The position numbers and the translations under genes are program-made. The notes below the pieces were generated by a model. That model did no database searches. It had not been told where the DNA came from and saw only the letters and a list, made by a program, of their open reading frames with translations. Below, one piece after another: positions 1 through 7,829 of a DNA stretch of 36,472 bases (the first letter of the stretch is position 1; the number at the start of each line of letters is the position of its first letter). The DNA is from Deltaproteobacteria bacterium (lineage in GTDB: Bacteria > Desulfobacterota > Desulfobacteria > Desulfobacterales > ETH-SRB1), in NCBI GenBank assembly GCA_030262895.1, contig JAJSZW010000025.1, positions 1 to 36,472 of the forward strand. Reading direction: 5' to 3'.

Positions 1-4
1 AACA

Positions 5-214
5 GTGGAGATAAATCAGCAAAGAATCTCTCAAATTACCAATAATACCAATTTTAGTGAAATTGGTAATTTGCTCTCCCAGGGTCATGACATGGATTAT
101 ATTGCAAGGCATTACCACATGGATATTGCGCTTGTTTGGGCGTTGCGATTAGAAGGAAAGACGGATCAGGAAAAATTCAAATGTCAAAATTTGGTGTCAA
201 AGCTTGAATTGTGA
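5..214 (+). CDS. Truncated protein with helix-turn-helix-like segment; possible remnant of a DNA methyltransferase
   Basis: A 69-residue reading frame with a GTG start. No stop lies between it and the window edge, so the true start may be upstream. The segment around residues 28-57 (DMDYIARHYHMDIALVWALR, then LEGKTDQEKFK) looks like a helix-turn-helix followed by a linker. From memory, a similar linker (LEGKTDQERFK) precedes the catalytic core of some ParB/DNA-methylase proteins; that is recall, not a search. If right, the gene is cut off just before its catalytic domain. The last eight codons and the stop lie inside the left arm of the inverted repeat at 191-430, so the element appears to have ended the protein. 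Function is not assigned. Confidence 0.4.
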   Translation: MEINQQRISQITNNTNFSEIGNLLSQGHDMDYIARHYHMDIALVWALRLEGKTDQEKFKCQNLVSKLEL

Positions 215-430
215 ATTAATGCTTGACAATTAAACCGCTATTTTTTAGCAAAATCAGTAAGGGCAAAGCATGGGGAATTGAACCACAAAAGCGAGCGCAT
301 TCCCCGTAGTTTGTCTAAGCAAAAACGAAGATCCAGCTTATGCGGAGCTGTAGAGAGCTTCAATAAAGATAAAAAAGTAAAAAGCCAATTTGAAAAAAAT
401 TAATTCACAATTCAAGCATAATGACACCAA
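191..430. repeat. Inverted-repeat element, 240 bp (MITE-like), at the end of the first gene
   Basis: The left arm 191-220 and right arm 399-430 are inverted copies. Both contain TTGGTGTCA and GCTTGAATTGTGAATTAAT, and differ only by a 2-versus-4 nt spacer between those blocks. The interior has its own hairpin (GGGGAAT 274-280 pairing with ATTCCCC around 299-305) and no transposase. The left arm encodes the C-terminus and stop codon of the gene at 5-214. Non-autonomous mobile element is the likeliest reading. Confidence 0.7.
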
Positions 431-753
431 TTATTCATTCCACCTTCCTGAAATCTTCTTAATCTTTATCGTCTCTATGAATTAATTATAGGAAGGGTGT
501 TACATTTGAGGCAAGACTTTTTGCTTTTTAATGGATTTGTGATATATGTAATCAGAACTAATTGACGCTGGATTGGCCTTTGGCAAGATATAAAAAGTTC
601 AGGGCTAACATTGCCTGAAAGTCGCTTTTTATTGACTGAGATTCTTTTGCGATTTTTATCTATCAATAATTAGCGGAGGACCACGGGCGTAAGCCCGTGG
701 GAATTTACTTTTGATCATCTATAAAACATATCCCAAATAATGGAGGATTCGAT
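431..753. other. Intergenic stretch with one compact hairpin
   Basis: No convincing gene. A perfect GC-rich hairpin sits at 681-700 (CCACGGG, 6-nt loop, CCCGTGG), of the short palindrome type often scattered in environmental genomes. It is about 50 nt upstream of the GYD gene. A minus-strand 63-codon frame at 475-666 has no ribosome site or recognisable domain and was not called. Confidence 0.4.
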
Positions 754-1047
754 ATGCCAATATTCATGATGTTTGGAAAATATTCCACAGAGGCGTTAAA
801 GGGAATCAGTTCCGAAAGAACGGATAAAGCGGTTGATCTGATCAAAAAGAATGGCGGAAAAGTTATATCTATGTTTGCTGTGATGGGAGAACACGACCTT
901 GTTCTTACCTTGGAGTTTCCTGGCTCTGAGAATGCCATTGCCGCATCTGTTGCATTAAACAAACTGACAGGAATCTCATTTAAAACATCGCCTGTAGTAG
1001 AAGTTGAAAAGTTTGATAAGTTAATTTCTGAGGCAAAAAATATTTGA
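754..1047 (+). CDS. GYD domain-containing protein
   Basis: A 97-residue protein matching the small GYD family (PF08734). It has the N-terminal MPIFMMFGKYS strand, the conserved SSERTDKAVDLIKKNGGKV helix-turn region (residues 23-41) and the MGEHDLVLTLEFPGSENA core (about 47-64). These ferredoxin-like alpha/beta proteins resemble dimeric ligand-sensing domains, and their biochemical role is not established. A good ribosome site (GGAGG) lies 7-8 nt before the ATG. The gene stands alone, so context gives no functional clue. Family assignment is confident; function unknown. Confidence 0.85.
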   Translation: MPIFMMFGKYSTEALKGISSERTDKAVDLIKKNGGKVISMFAVMGEHDLVLTLEFPGSENAIAASVALNKLTGISFKTSPVVEVEKFDKLISEAKNI

Positions 1048-1385
1048 GGTTCAGGAAATCTCACTAAAAAAGGTCTCACTAAAACGCCACCGATTGATAG
1101 TTTAAGATATGCCTATCCGGTTGACACAGGTTGATTATCTTTAATGCCTTGAAATTACGGCATTTACGATGGTTTTTTAAAACAGATCATTGTATGGCTA
1201 AAAATTGTAGAGAGTTCGGAGTTCGGAGTCATGTATATCTCCTACAAATTGTTGTATATATTTCTTGGCTTGGAAATGGCTGGATATCTTAAACAAAGAT
1301 TTTATGAAACACTATCTAATGCTCTGATTGCTGAGAATTTATGGAGGGTCAAGCAGGTATGAATGAAGGGCTTGGAAAACACAAA
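1048..1385. other. Intergenic stretch without a supported gene
   Basis: AT-rich. It contains a tandem GAGTTCGGAGTTCGGAGT run (1213-1230) of the kind seen in decayed repeats. A 43-codon frame at 1231-1362 has only a weak possible ribosome site and no recognisable domain, so it is not called. Confidence 0.35.
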
Positions 1386-1458
1386 AAAGTAAAATGAAGA
1401 AATTTATATTTTATTTTTATCTCTAAAAGTAAAATAAATGGACTTATATTTTACTTTA
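1386..1458 (+). promoter_or_regulatory. Repeated AAGTAAAAT boxes upstream of the Fic pseudogene (possible operator)
   Basis: The block AAAGTAAAAT appears directly twice (about 1387-1395 and 1426-1435) and once inverted as ATTTTACTTT (1448-1457). The second and third form an inverted pair ending 10 nt before the Fic start codon. Such symmetry just upstream of a gene that encodes its own C-terminal winged helix suggests an autoregulatory operator. This is inference from pattern only. Confidence 0.4.
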
Positions 1459-1467
1459 GGAGCGTTT

Positions 1468-2237
1468 ATGGATATTAAGGACTTCAAAGCAGGTTCATAT
1501 AGAAAAGGATATGAGTACCGCTACTTCTTACCTGAGAAAATAAACCATTCTTTTTTCTGGACCAATGAGGCTATCAATGAACTGTTGGAAAAAGCCTCAT
1601 TTAAACTGGGGGAACTTAATTCCTTTTCCCGATTTGTTCCAGATACAGACATGTTCATCATCATGCACATTTTAAAGGAGGCCGTAGTTTCCAGCCGAAT
1701 TGAGGGTACCCAAACAAATATAGAAGAAGCCCTTATAGAAGAGAAGGGAATTGAGCCGGAAAGGCGGGACGATTGCTTATTACCCTTTATCTGGTATCAA
1801 GCGGTATTTTGGACAAACCCCTTTTGTATCTCTCCGAATTTTTTGAAAAGAACAAGACACTCTATTACGACAACCTGACCTTTGTCCGAACCAAAAACGA
1901 CCTTGGACAATGGATCAGGCTTTTTCTGACAGGGGTTATCCAGACCGCAGAAAACTCTGTTGCAACATTAAAGAAAATCACGGATTTAAAAGCATCCCTT
2001 GAGAAGGAACGAATCCTTCTTATGGGTAAACGATCTAAACCTGCAATAGAGTTTCTTCACCAGTTGTTTAAAAAACCAGTCGTGACAATCAAGGGCGTGC
2101 AGACAATAACCGGCCTGTCTCCCAAAGCGGCAAATGATCTGGTCAAGGCATTTGTTAAACATAAGATACTTGTTGAAACTACCGGATATCAGCGCAACCG
2201 GGTTTTTGTGTTTGATGAGTATATGAGTATGTTCTGA
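1468..2237 (+). pseudogene. Fic family protein with the catalytic core deleted and a frameshift
   Basis: The 5' part (from ATG 1468, with AGGAG 7 nt upstream) encodes a Fic_N-type domain. It includes the signature VVSSRIEGTQTNIEEALIEE, which holds the (S/T)xxxE(G/N)-like segment, and runs to EPERRDD. At about 1772-1775 the sequence jumps into another frame reading LLITLYLVSSGILDKPLLYLSEFFEKN, which in intact relatives directly follows the HPFxxGNGRxGR loop. About 100 residues, including the whole Fic active-site motif, are missing and the deletion is not a multiple of three. The C-terminal part retains a winged-helix region (about 2040-2230). It cannot make an AMPylating enzyme; a truncated N-terminal product is conceivable. 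Confidence 0.85.
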
Positions 2238-2517
2238 TGGGTGAGTGGAAGCAAAGAATGCCTTCAATGGCTTGAACCCCAGGGCAAGACCTGGAACCCT
2301 GTTCCACAGCAAGCTGCGGAGAATCAGACCCAAACGAGAATTGAAATAAGCGATAATAGATTGCTCATGGGTCAAACATAGGCTTGACCATTATGCATTG
2401 TTGTCTTTGAAACCGTCTGGGTGTTGGAATCTGTTTATAAGATTCCGAGACAAGAGATACTATATTCCATTAATGAGCTTATACTGATGCCCACTGAAGT
2501 TTGAGACACAATCAGCA
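2238..2517. other. Intergenic stretch without a supported gene
   Basis: No plausible start, ribosome site or domain was found. The stretch has short imperfect palindromes and looks like decayed DNA between the Fic pseudogene and a PIN-domain remnant. Confidence 0.3.
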
Positions 2518-2670
2518 ATTCTGAACGTTGTCTCTTCGGCACGAGAAACCAAAATGGATCTTTCGGATTTTTTAATCGCGCACTCGGCAAAATTTTCGGG
2601 CTGTGAATGTGTGCTTACATTTGACAAACGAGCATCAAACTTCGGACTTTTAGGCCCGCTACATCAAAGT
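2518..2670 (+). pseudogene. C-terminal remnant of a PIN-domain (VapC-like) toxin
   Basis: In one frame the sequence reads MDLSDFLIAHSAKFSGCECVL followed by TFDKRASNFGLL. That is the pattern of the last helices of PIN nucleases: an acidic residue in D-L-S-D-F-L-I, then the TFD motif with its acidic metal ligand. The upstream half of the domain with the first two conserved aspartates is absent; an in-frame stop lies just before 2500. No ribosome site and no antitoxin gene are visible. Probably a relic of a toxin-antitoxin pair; the match is short, so confidence is moderate. Confidence 0.5.
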
Positions 2671-2690
2671 TTTGCCCATAAGGACATCCT

Positions 2691-3545
2691 ATGCGTAAAG
2701 ACAAACCGAGTAAGACTGCGCGCAAGGTTGCTCTGAACATCGTGACTCTTGGCGCGAAACCGGGAATGGACAACGTTCTTCCTCCCGGGATCGTCGAAGC
2801 TACATCTGAAATGCTCGTTGCTTCTGGCGCCGTTGGTGCGAACACGATTCGATGGGCTCGTTACCAAAGAATGGTCTCCGTTTACGAGGCGTTTGACTGG
2901 ATGATGCCGGGGCAATTTGAGGCCTTTGGTCACAGAAAAGCGTTCTTCGATCGCCAGGCGAGAGAAGGGATTGGCGCAGATGCGACTCAGGTCCTTATCC
3001 TGGGAGCGGGATACGATACACTTGCGTGGCGGCTGGCACCAGAGTTTGCTGGTGTGAATTTCTTTGAGATCGATCATCCTGCCACAGCCTGCCTCAAGGC
3101 AAAGGGAATAGGGCAGATGGGGCGAAGGGATAATCTTCACCTGATTCCAGAGGATCTCGGTAAGCGAAAGCTGGTAGATGTTATGGAATCAAATGACGCA
3201 TGGGATCCGACAGCTCAGACCGTCATCGTAGCCGAAGGCCTCCTGATGTACCTGCCTCCCGAAGCAGTCCGTGATTTGTTCGGACAGTGCGCTGCAATCA
3301 CGGGCACCGGTAGTCGGATGGCCTTCACCTATATCAACAGAGGTGGAGATGGTCGACCTGATGTAGGCCGATGGACGCGGTTAGTCCTGTGGATTCTCAA
3401 GGTTAGCGGGGAACCGTGGCTGTGGAGTATACGACCTGAGGAGCTTGGGCAGTTCCTCGACAAAAATGGTTGGATAAACACCCCGGACCTGGTGAGGGCA
3501 TCCGGTCAACACGGTGTGGAGTTGTTTGGTGTTGCGACGAGATGA
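2691..3545 (+). CDS. Class I SAM-dependent methyltransferase, LCM (leucine carboxyl methyltransferase-like) family
   Basis: A 284-residue protein of the PF04072 family. It shows the SAM-binding motif I VLILGAGYDTLAWRL (residues about 101-115), the acidic ribose-binding strand FFEIDHPAT (about 124-132), and the VIVAEGLLMYLPPEAV segment typical of this family. These proteins methylate carboxyl or hydroxyl groups of proteins or small molecules; the substrate cannot be told here. AAGGA lies upstream of the ATG. The gene is clearly richer in G+C than the flanking host genes and is the first of four same-strand single genes, consistent with recent transfer, perhaps as an integron cassette. Confidence 0.85.
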   Translation: MRKDKPSKTARKVALNIVTLGAKPGMDNVLPPGIVEATSEMLVASGAVGANTIRWARYQRMVSVYEAFDWMMPGQFEAFGHRKAFFDRQAREGIGADATQVLILGAGYDTLAWRLAPEFAGVNFFEIDHPATACLKAKGIGQMGRRDNLHLIPEDLGKRKLVDVMESNDAWDPTAQTVIVAEGLLMYLPPEAVRDLFGQCAAITGTGSRMAFTYINRGGDGRPDVGRWTRLVLWILKVSGEPWLWSIRPEELGQFLDKNGWINTPDLVRASGQHGVELFGVATR

Positions 3546-3685
3546 CCAAACCGAGCAGACAAGCAGAAGCATTGCTTGCACGGGACGCGCTAAAGCCGCG
3601 CTCGTGAAGCATACGAACCAAGAAAGAAACAAATGGTAAGAATCCGGAATGAACCAATGCAAATGACTTTCTATGAGGCGCGGAC

Positions 3686-4192
3686 ATGAAACTTTTTCTC
3701 GTTTCGATCGCATCGCTTCTGCTCATTTCTTGTGCAGGGTCGCAGTCTCAGGCACCCATCAACATGGACGAGGTCCGTGCGGCCATTGCGGCCACCGACA
3801 AGAAGTTCATGGAAGACTTCAACCGGGGGGACGCGGCAGCGGCGGCGGCAGCTTACACCGACGACGCAATCGTCATGCCGCCCAACGAACCGCCAACCGA
3901 GGGTAAACAGGCGATTGAGAAGAGCCTGGCCGAGTTAATCTCGAAGTTGCAGTTGTCGAACCTCCAGCTATCCATCTCGGAAGTCGATATTCAAGGCGAC
4001 ACGGCCATCGTCCGCGGCGCATATTCCAGCAACATCACGGTACCCGGCATGGACGTCCCAATGGAGGATCGAGGGAAGACCCTGACCGTCTGGAAGAAAC
4101 AAGCCGACGGCAGATGGAAACTCCACCGCGATATCTGGAACAGCAATATGCCGATTCCGGGATCGCCTCAAATAGGGGAAGAGGAAAAGTAG
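3686..4192 (+). CDS. SnoaL/DUF4440-like (NTF2-fold) lipoprotein
   Basis: A 168-residue protein with a lipoprotein signal peptide (MKLFLVSIASLLLIS, then Cys16; lipobox L-I-S-C). The mature part begins with IAATDKKFMEDFNRGDAAAAAAAYTDDAIVMPP, the classic opening of SgcJ/DUF4440 NTF2-like domains. It closes with the GKTLTVWKKQADGRWKLHRDIWN strand. These cone-shaped folds bind small hydrophobic ligands or act as isomerases; the ligand is unknown. The gene has high G+C like the preceding methyltransferase and is separated from it by about 140 nt, so it is probably an independent insertion rather than an operon partner. Confidence 0.85.
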   Translation: MKLFLVSIASLLLISCAGSQSQAPINMDEVRAAIAATDKKFMEDFNRGDAAAAAAAYTDDAIVMPPNEPPTEGKQAIEKSLAELISKLQLSNLQLSISEVDIQGDTAIVRGAYSSNITVPGMDVPMEDRGKTLTVWKKQADGRWKLHRDIWNSNMPIPGSPQIGEEEK

Positions 4193-4265
4193 CTCGAAGA
4201 CTTTCACCGCGAGAGAGCGCAGAGTTCGCAAAGTTTAGTTATCCATCTGGGGAATCCGGAAGAAT

Positions 4266-5120
4266 ATGAAAGATAAAACTGTTGTCATTACCGGTGCTAC
4301 GAGTGGTTTAGGAAGAGCTACAGCACTTCAACTCGCTCAAAAAGGAGCTTTTGTAGTAATTATTGCTCGCAGCAACACCAAAGCAAATGAAGTCATTAAA
4401 GAAATAAAAAAGGAAGGAGGAAAAGGACAATTTATTATCTCCGACCTTTCATCAATGAAGGATACAAAAGAGGCTGCAGAAAGTATTACCAAGGTCGTTG
4501 ATCGTTTGGATGTTCTCATCAACAATGCTGGTGCTTACTTTCCGAAATACAGAGAAACCTCTGAGGGTTTCGAATCCACCCTGGCATTAAACTACTTATC
4601 CCCATTTCTGATTACCCATCATCTTATAAAGCAGATGGAGCAGACCGCTTCTGAGTATGGTGAAGCACGACTTATCAACATCTCCTCAACAATGCATAAA
4701 CGTCCAATTCTCTGGGATGATCTTAATTATAGAGAAACGACTTACAATAGTTCTTCGGCGTATGAACAATCAAAACATCTATTGACCTCATTCACCTATT
4801 ATCTATCCAGAAAGCTTAAAGAAACGGGCATCACTGTTAATTGCATTCATCCGGGATTCGTAAAGACCGCTCTTGCGCAATCGGGCTTCCCTTTCCCGAT
4901 GAACGTAATCGTTCCAATCGTTGGTTTGCTAATTGGAGAAACCCCAGAACAAGCCGCGGATACGCCAGTTTGGCTTGCTTGGTCGAATGAGGTAAAGGGT
5001 ATAAACGGTGAATATATTCATCACCGAAAAGTTAAAAAGAGTTGGCCCCCAACCAGGGATGAAAATGCTCAAATGCGACTTTACAATGTTACTCAAAGTA
5101 TGTTGGGCAAATGGTTATAG
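4266..5120 (+). CDS. Short-chain dehydrogenase/reductase (SDR), retinol dehydrogenase-like
   Basis: A 284-residue classical SDR. The Rossmann motif TGATSGLG is at residues 9-16, NNAG at 86-89, the catalytic Ser near 140-141, and Y166-E-Q-S-K170 gives the catalytic Tyr and Lys. The arrangement resembles the retinol dehydrogenase/WWOX-like branch that uses NADP(H) on hydrophobic carbonyl or alcohol substrates; the substrate is not determinable. The stop codon is 24 nt before the R-like box of the attC-like hairpin at 5145-5237, the spacing expected for an integron gene cassette. Base composition differs from the two preceding G+C-rich genes. Confidence 0.9.
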   Translation: MKDKTVVITGATSGLGRATALQLAQKGAFVVIIARSNTKANEVIKEIKKEGGKGQFIISDLSSMKDTKEAAESITKVVDRLDVLINNAGAYFPKYRETSEGFESTLALNYLSPFLITHHLIKQMEQTASEYGEARLINISSTMHKRPILWDDLNYRETTYNSSSAYEQSKHLLTSFTYYLSRKLKETGITVNCIHPGFVKTALAQSGFPFPMNVIVPIVGLLIGETPEQAADTPVWLAWSNEVKGINGEYIHHRKVKKSWPPTRDENAQMRLYNVTQSMLGKWL

Positions 5121-5144
5121 CCGAAAAAAGTAAATATAAATCAG

Positions 5145-5237
5145 GTATAACAAGGCAAATCAACTCGGGCAGTTTAAAGCGACGCTCCTCGTTCCTCGTC
5201 GCTCTGCTTTAAACTGCCGGTTATTTGGGGGTTAGGG
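5145..5237 (+). other. attC-like integron recombination site
   Basis: The outer boxes are GTATAAC (5145-5151) and GTTAGGG (5231-5237). Inside them CAAATCAA and the complement of TTATTTG act as L-type boxes. A perfect 13-bp stem GGCAGTTTAAAGC/GCTTTAAACTGCC (5168-5180 with 5206-5218) is followed by an inner GCGACG/CGTCGC pair. Unequal spacing on the two sides (extra bases on the left) is like the extrahelical bases of real attC sites. It sits between two same-strand single-ORF genes, and the next start codon is 28 nt downstream. No integrase gene is in the window. Confidence 0.6.
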
Positions 5238-5264
5238 CAACAATCAATTTAATTGGAGGCTTAT

Positions 5265-5870
5265 ATGAAAAAAGTATTATTAATCAACGCGCATCAATTT
5301 TATGAAGGTTTTGCCGAAGGTAAACTGAACAAAACTATGGTTGATGTCACGAAAGAAGAGATGGAGGCAAAAGGCTGTGAGGTAAAACTGACATATATTG
5401 AAAAAGGCTATGATATTAACGAAGAAGTTGAAAAGCACCTTTGGGCAGATATTATCATCACCCAATCCCCTGTTTATTGGTTCGGCACTCCATGGATTCA
5501 TAAGAAATATATCGATGAAGTATTTACTGCAGGTCTAGTTCAACAAAGCTTAATAGTTGATGATGGAAGAACACGTAAAGACCCTAATAAGCAGTATGGA
5601 ACTGGCGGAAAAATGCAAGGTAAAAAATACATGCTATCGTTAACCTGGAATGCACCAAAAGAAGCCTTTGGAAATAAAGATCAAAATCTGTTTGAAGGTA
5701 AAACTGTTGACGAAGTATTTATTGCCAATACAACTGTTTATAAATTTTGTGGAGCAGAAATCTTACCTTCTTTTTCCTGTTACGATGTGATGAAAAATGC
5801 AGACGTGGAAAATGTTTTAAAACGATTTAAACTACACTTGGATAGCGTTTTTAATACAAAAACACCCTAA
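5265..5870 (+). CDS. Flavodoxin-fold NAD(P)H oxidoreductase, MdaB-like
   Basis: A 201-residue protein from ATG 5265, chosen because GGAGG lies 7 nt upstream; a TTG 12 nt earlier is less likely. It belongs to the flavodoxin-like quinone/drug reductase family (PF02525). The N-terminal strand is KKVLLINAHQFYEGFAEGKLN (FMN/FAD phosphate loop). The characteristic ITQSPVYWFGTPWIHKKYIDEVF segment (about residues 64-86) and GKKYMLSLTWNAPKEAFG follow. MdaB enzymes reduce quinones with NADPH and protect against oxidative stress. The gene starts just after an attC-like site and its stop codon lies within a CCCTAAC box, consistent with a mobile cassette. Confidence 0.85.
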   Translation: MKKVLLINAHQFYEGFAEGKLNKTMVDVTKEEMEAKGCEVKLTYIEKGYDINEEVEKHLWADIIITQSPVYWFGTPWIHKKYIDEVFTAGLVQQSLIVDDGRTRKDPNKQYGTGGKMQGKKYMLSLTWNAPKEAFGNKDQNLFEGKTVDEVFIANTTVYKFCGAEILPSFSCYDVMKNADVENVLKRFKLHLDSVFNTKTP

Positions 5871-6019
5871 CAATCGCATCATCGTGCCGAGATAAATCCG
5901 AATCGTTGGGATAAGAAACGATTATGAAATATATGTAGTTGACAAGCTTGAATAAATCCGGTCGACTTTTTCTACGCCTTATTATAGTATTTTCTGCTAA
6001 ACGAAATTTCGGGCATGAA

Positions 6020-7747
6020 TTATCTATCAATCTTGTAATATATATCCGCTTCGATTTCATCTTCTTTGGTAAAGGTGCGTGAACCAATGGTTTTATACAT
6101 CTTTAGACCGTCTAGGGCCGGGTTGATAACTCCACTTATAACTATAGCAGCCTTTTCCGCCTCGCCCTGATCTTTAAGCACTATCATATTTCTTCCAAAG
6201 ACGACTAGTTCTTTGATTTTATCAATAAGCTGATCAAATTTGACAAACATTATATTATTGTTTTTATCGGTTAACCCTTTATTGACAGCCGGAAAATCCT
6301 TGTCAGTAGTAATGTTGTCACCATTCTTGTAAGTACTGATTATATCCTTTATCAACTGATGGTTAATCGATACTATACAAAAGCCATTGAAAAAGGCATA
6401 AGCAGGCTGCACATCATTTCCAAAAGGCAACATAATATAGTTTATCTTTATATCGTTGAACTCTTCTTTCTGCAGAACCATTCCCGATTTCTGCGTTACT
6501 GAGTCCATGAGCTTTGCCGTTGTATCCTGGTTTGCTATTTCCACAAAAAAAGTTAATTTAGGGATTGGGAAAAGCCCTCCTGTATTAATATCTGTCAGAA
6601 TTAGCCCAAACTGATTGCCAAAAGCTTGAAGTACTTCATCGAAGCTGACACCAGTTTCTTTTTCAAGACTGGTTTTCATGGATTCTTTTTCTTCATCATT
6701 CAGATATTGATTTTCAAAATATATATCCCAAAGCGACTTAAGATGCAGATTATTTGCCCAGTAATAGAAAAGGGTATTGTCCGGTACAATCTGCAAAGTT
6801 TTGTTTTTCCCAGGTTTAGTAAAATATGCTTTAGCATAAACCGGTTCCAAACCTTTTTTGTCGATCATGACCAGTGTTCTGTCCTGCAACAGATCGCTGC
6901 CGTCATCGTATGACGCAAATCCAATTGCTTTCAAACCGTTGAAAGCGGCTAAAGAACGTTCCGTGTCAGAAAATTCTTCTTCTTTGATAATTAGCCGCGA
7001 AATATTAAGGATACTCTCATACATTTTTGTAGTATTGTTATAGACAAATGTTTTAGTTCCAGAGGAGGCAAGTTTGCTGCGTAAATTCCGGTAGTATTCG
7101 TTTTGATCCAGAGAAGGTTGCTGGTTTTTCCTGAGATCAAGGCAGGTTATAATAGCTTGCCGATCAAGAGTGGCAACCAGCAGACCGTCAGCCAGGGAAT
7201 AATAAACGGTAATATCGGAATCCAGCTCAAAACTCTTAATCTCGTATCCAGCATAGACCTCGGTTTGAAATTTCAGGTTTTTCGTAAGAATCCGGCTGAC
7301 AAACTCAACAAGTTCGGCGCTGGATTTAGGGCGGGAAATCAACACCAGGCTACCGAGGGCTTTCTTTAAACCTTCTGGTGTCAGGTTATCTATCTTAAGT
7401 GGTAAAATAGCCAACACTGCCTCCTGCCCAAAAAGTTCTTTAAACAACATACTGTCAAGGGTTGAAAGAACCGCTGATTTGGTTTTTTCATACTCTTCAA
7501 TTGCCTTTATTGGTACTTCCAGATCCTGCATGACACCAGTCAAATCAATTTCGTTAAGCTTTTGTCCCAGTTTTCCCGATTTGAAACCATCAATGCTCTT
7601 TTCAAGATTGACAAGCTCGACCATCAGCAGAGTGTCAGCCGGAAGCAGTTTGGCAGGTTTTACCTCTTTATGCGCTGGTTTTAATAAATAGGATATTCCT
7701 ATCGCGACTAAACCTAAAACCACAATTAGCATAACAACCTTTTTCAT
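6020..7747 (-). CDS. DUF3352-like membrane-anchored/exported protein
   Basis: A 575-residue protein starting at ATG 7747, where GAGGAGG lies 6 nt upstream; a GTG 15 nt earlier overlaps that ribosome site. The N-terminal MKKVVMLIVVLGLVAIGISYLL is a signal anchor or uncleaved signal. The rest alternates beta-rich segments such as PADTLLMVELVNLEKS, LVLISRPKSSAELVEF and DGLLVATLDRQAII, the repeated 'threshold' architecture seen in DUF3352 proteins (PF11832). It repeats once in the C-terminal half (PAYAFFNGFCIVSINHQLI). No catalytic motif is visible and the role is unknown. It lies downstream of the helicase gene on the same strand, separated by a repeat arm. Confidence 0.6.
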   Translation of the reverse strand: MKKVVMLIVVLGLVAIGISYLLKPAHKEVKPAKLLPADTLLMVELVNLEKSIDGFKSGKLGQKLNEIDLTGVMQDLEVPIKAIEEYEKTKSAVLSTLDSMLFKELFGQEAVLAILPLKIDNLTPEGLKKALGSLVLISRPKSSAELVEFVSRILTKNLKFQTEVYAGYEIKSFELDSDITVYYSLADGLLVATLDRQAIITCLDLRKNQQPSLDQNEYYRNLRSKLASSGTKTFVYNNTTKMYESILNISRLIIKEEEFSDTERSLAAFNGLKAIGFASYDDGSDLLQDRTLVMIDKKGLEPVYAKAYFTKPGKNKTLQIVPDNTLFYYWANNLHLKSLWDIYFENQYLNDEEKESMKTSLEKETGVSFDEVLQAFGNQFGLILTDINTGGLFPIPKLTFFVEIANQDTTAKLMDSVTQKSGMVLQKEEFNDIKINYIMLPFGNDVQPAYAFFNGFCIVSINHQLIKDIISTYKNGDNITTDKDFPAVNKGLTDKNNNIMFVKFDQLIDKIKELVVFGRNMIVLKDQGEAEKAAIVISGVINPALDGLKMYKTIGSRTFTKEDEIEADIYYKIDR

Positions 7748-7762
7748 TTTACCTCCTCTCAC

Positions 7763-7780
7763 TCAACTGATATCAGTTGA
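7763..7780. promoter_or_regulatory. Perfect 18-bp palindrome just upstream of the DUF3352-like gene
   Basis: TCAACTGATATCAGTTGA is an exact palindrome ending a few nt before the ribosome binding site of the gene at 7747. It could be an operator for a dimeric regulator or simply part of the adjacent repeat debris. Confidence 0.4.
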
Positions 7781-7799
7781 ATGGGTCTACGCTTGATAT

Positions 7800-7829
7800 T
7801 TTTTCGCAAAAAATCGCTCAACTTAGGTT
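7800..7829 (-). repeat. Single arm of the AACCTAAGTTGA repeat family
   Basis: Read on the minus strand, AACCTAAGTTGAGCGATTTT continues as TTGCGAAAAA. It matches the perfect 22-bp arms of the element at 13211-13373 with one substitution. It begins immediately after the TAA stop of the helicase gene (7830). Confidence 0.6.

Noticed and set aside
475..666. Minus-strand 63-codon frame
   Set aside because: No ribosome site, no recognised domain, low-complexity composition.
1231..1362. 43-codon frame after a GAGTTCGGAGT run
   Set aside because: The only ribosome-site-like sequence is part of the tandem repeat; no domain visible.
3546..3685. Possible attC site between the methyltransferase and the lipoprotein gene (GGACGCGCTAAAGCCGCGCTCGTG)
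   Set aside because: GC-rich hairpin words are present, but no GTTRRRY/RYYYAAC box pair in the right places.
4193..4265. Possible attC site before the short-chain dehydrogenase
   Set aside because: The TTTCACCGCGAGAGAGCGCAGAG sequence is a common low-information repeat and lacks paired R and L boxes.
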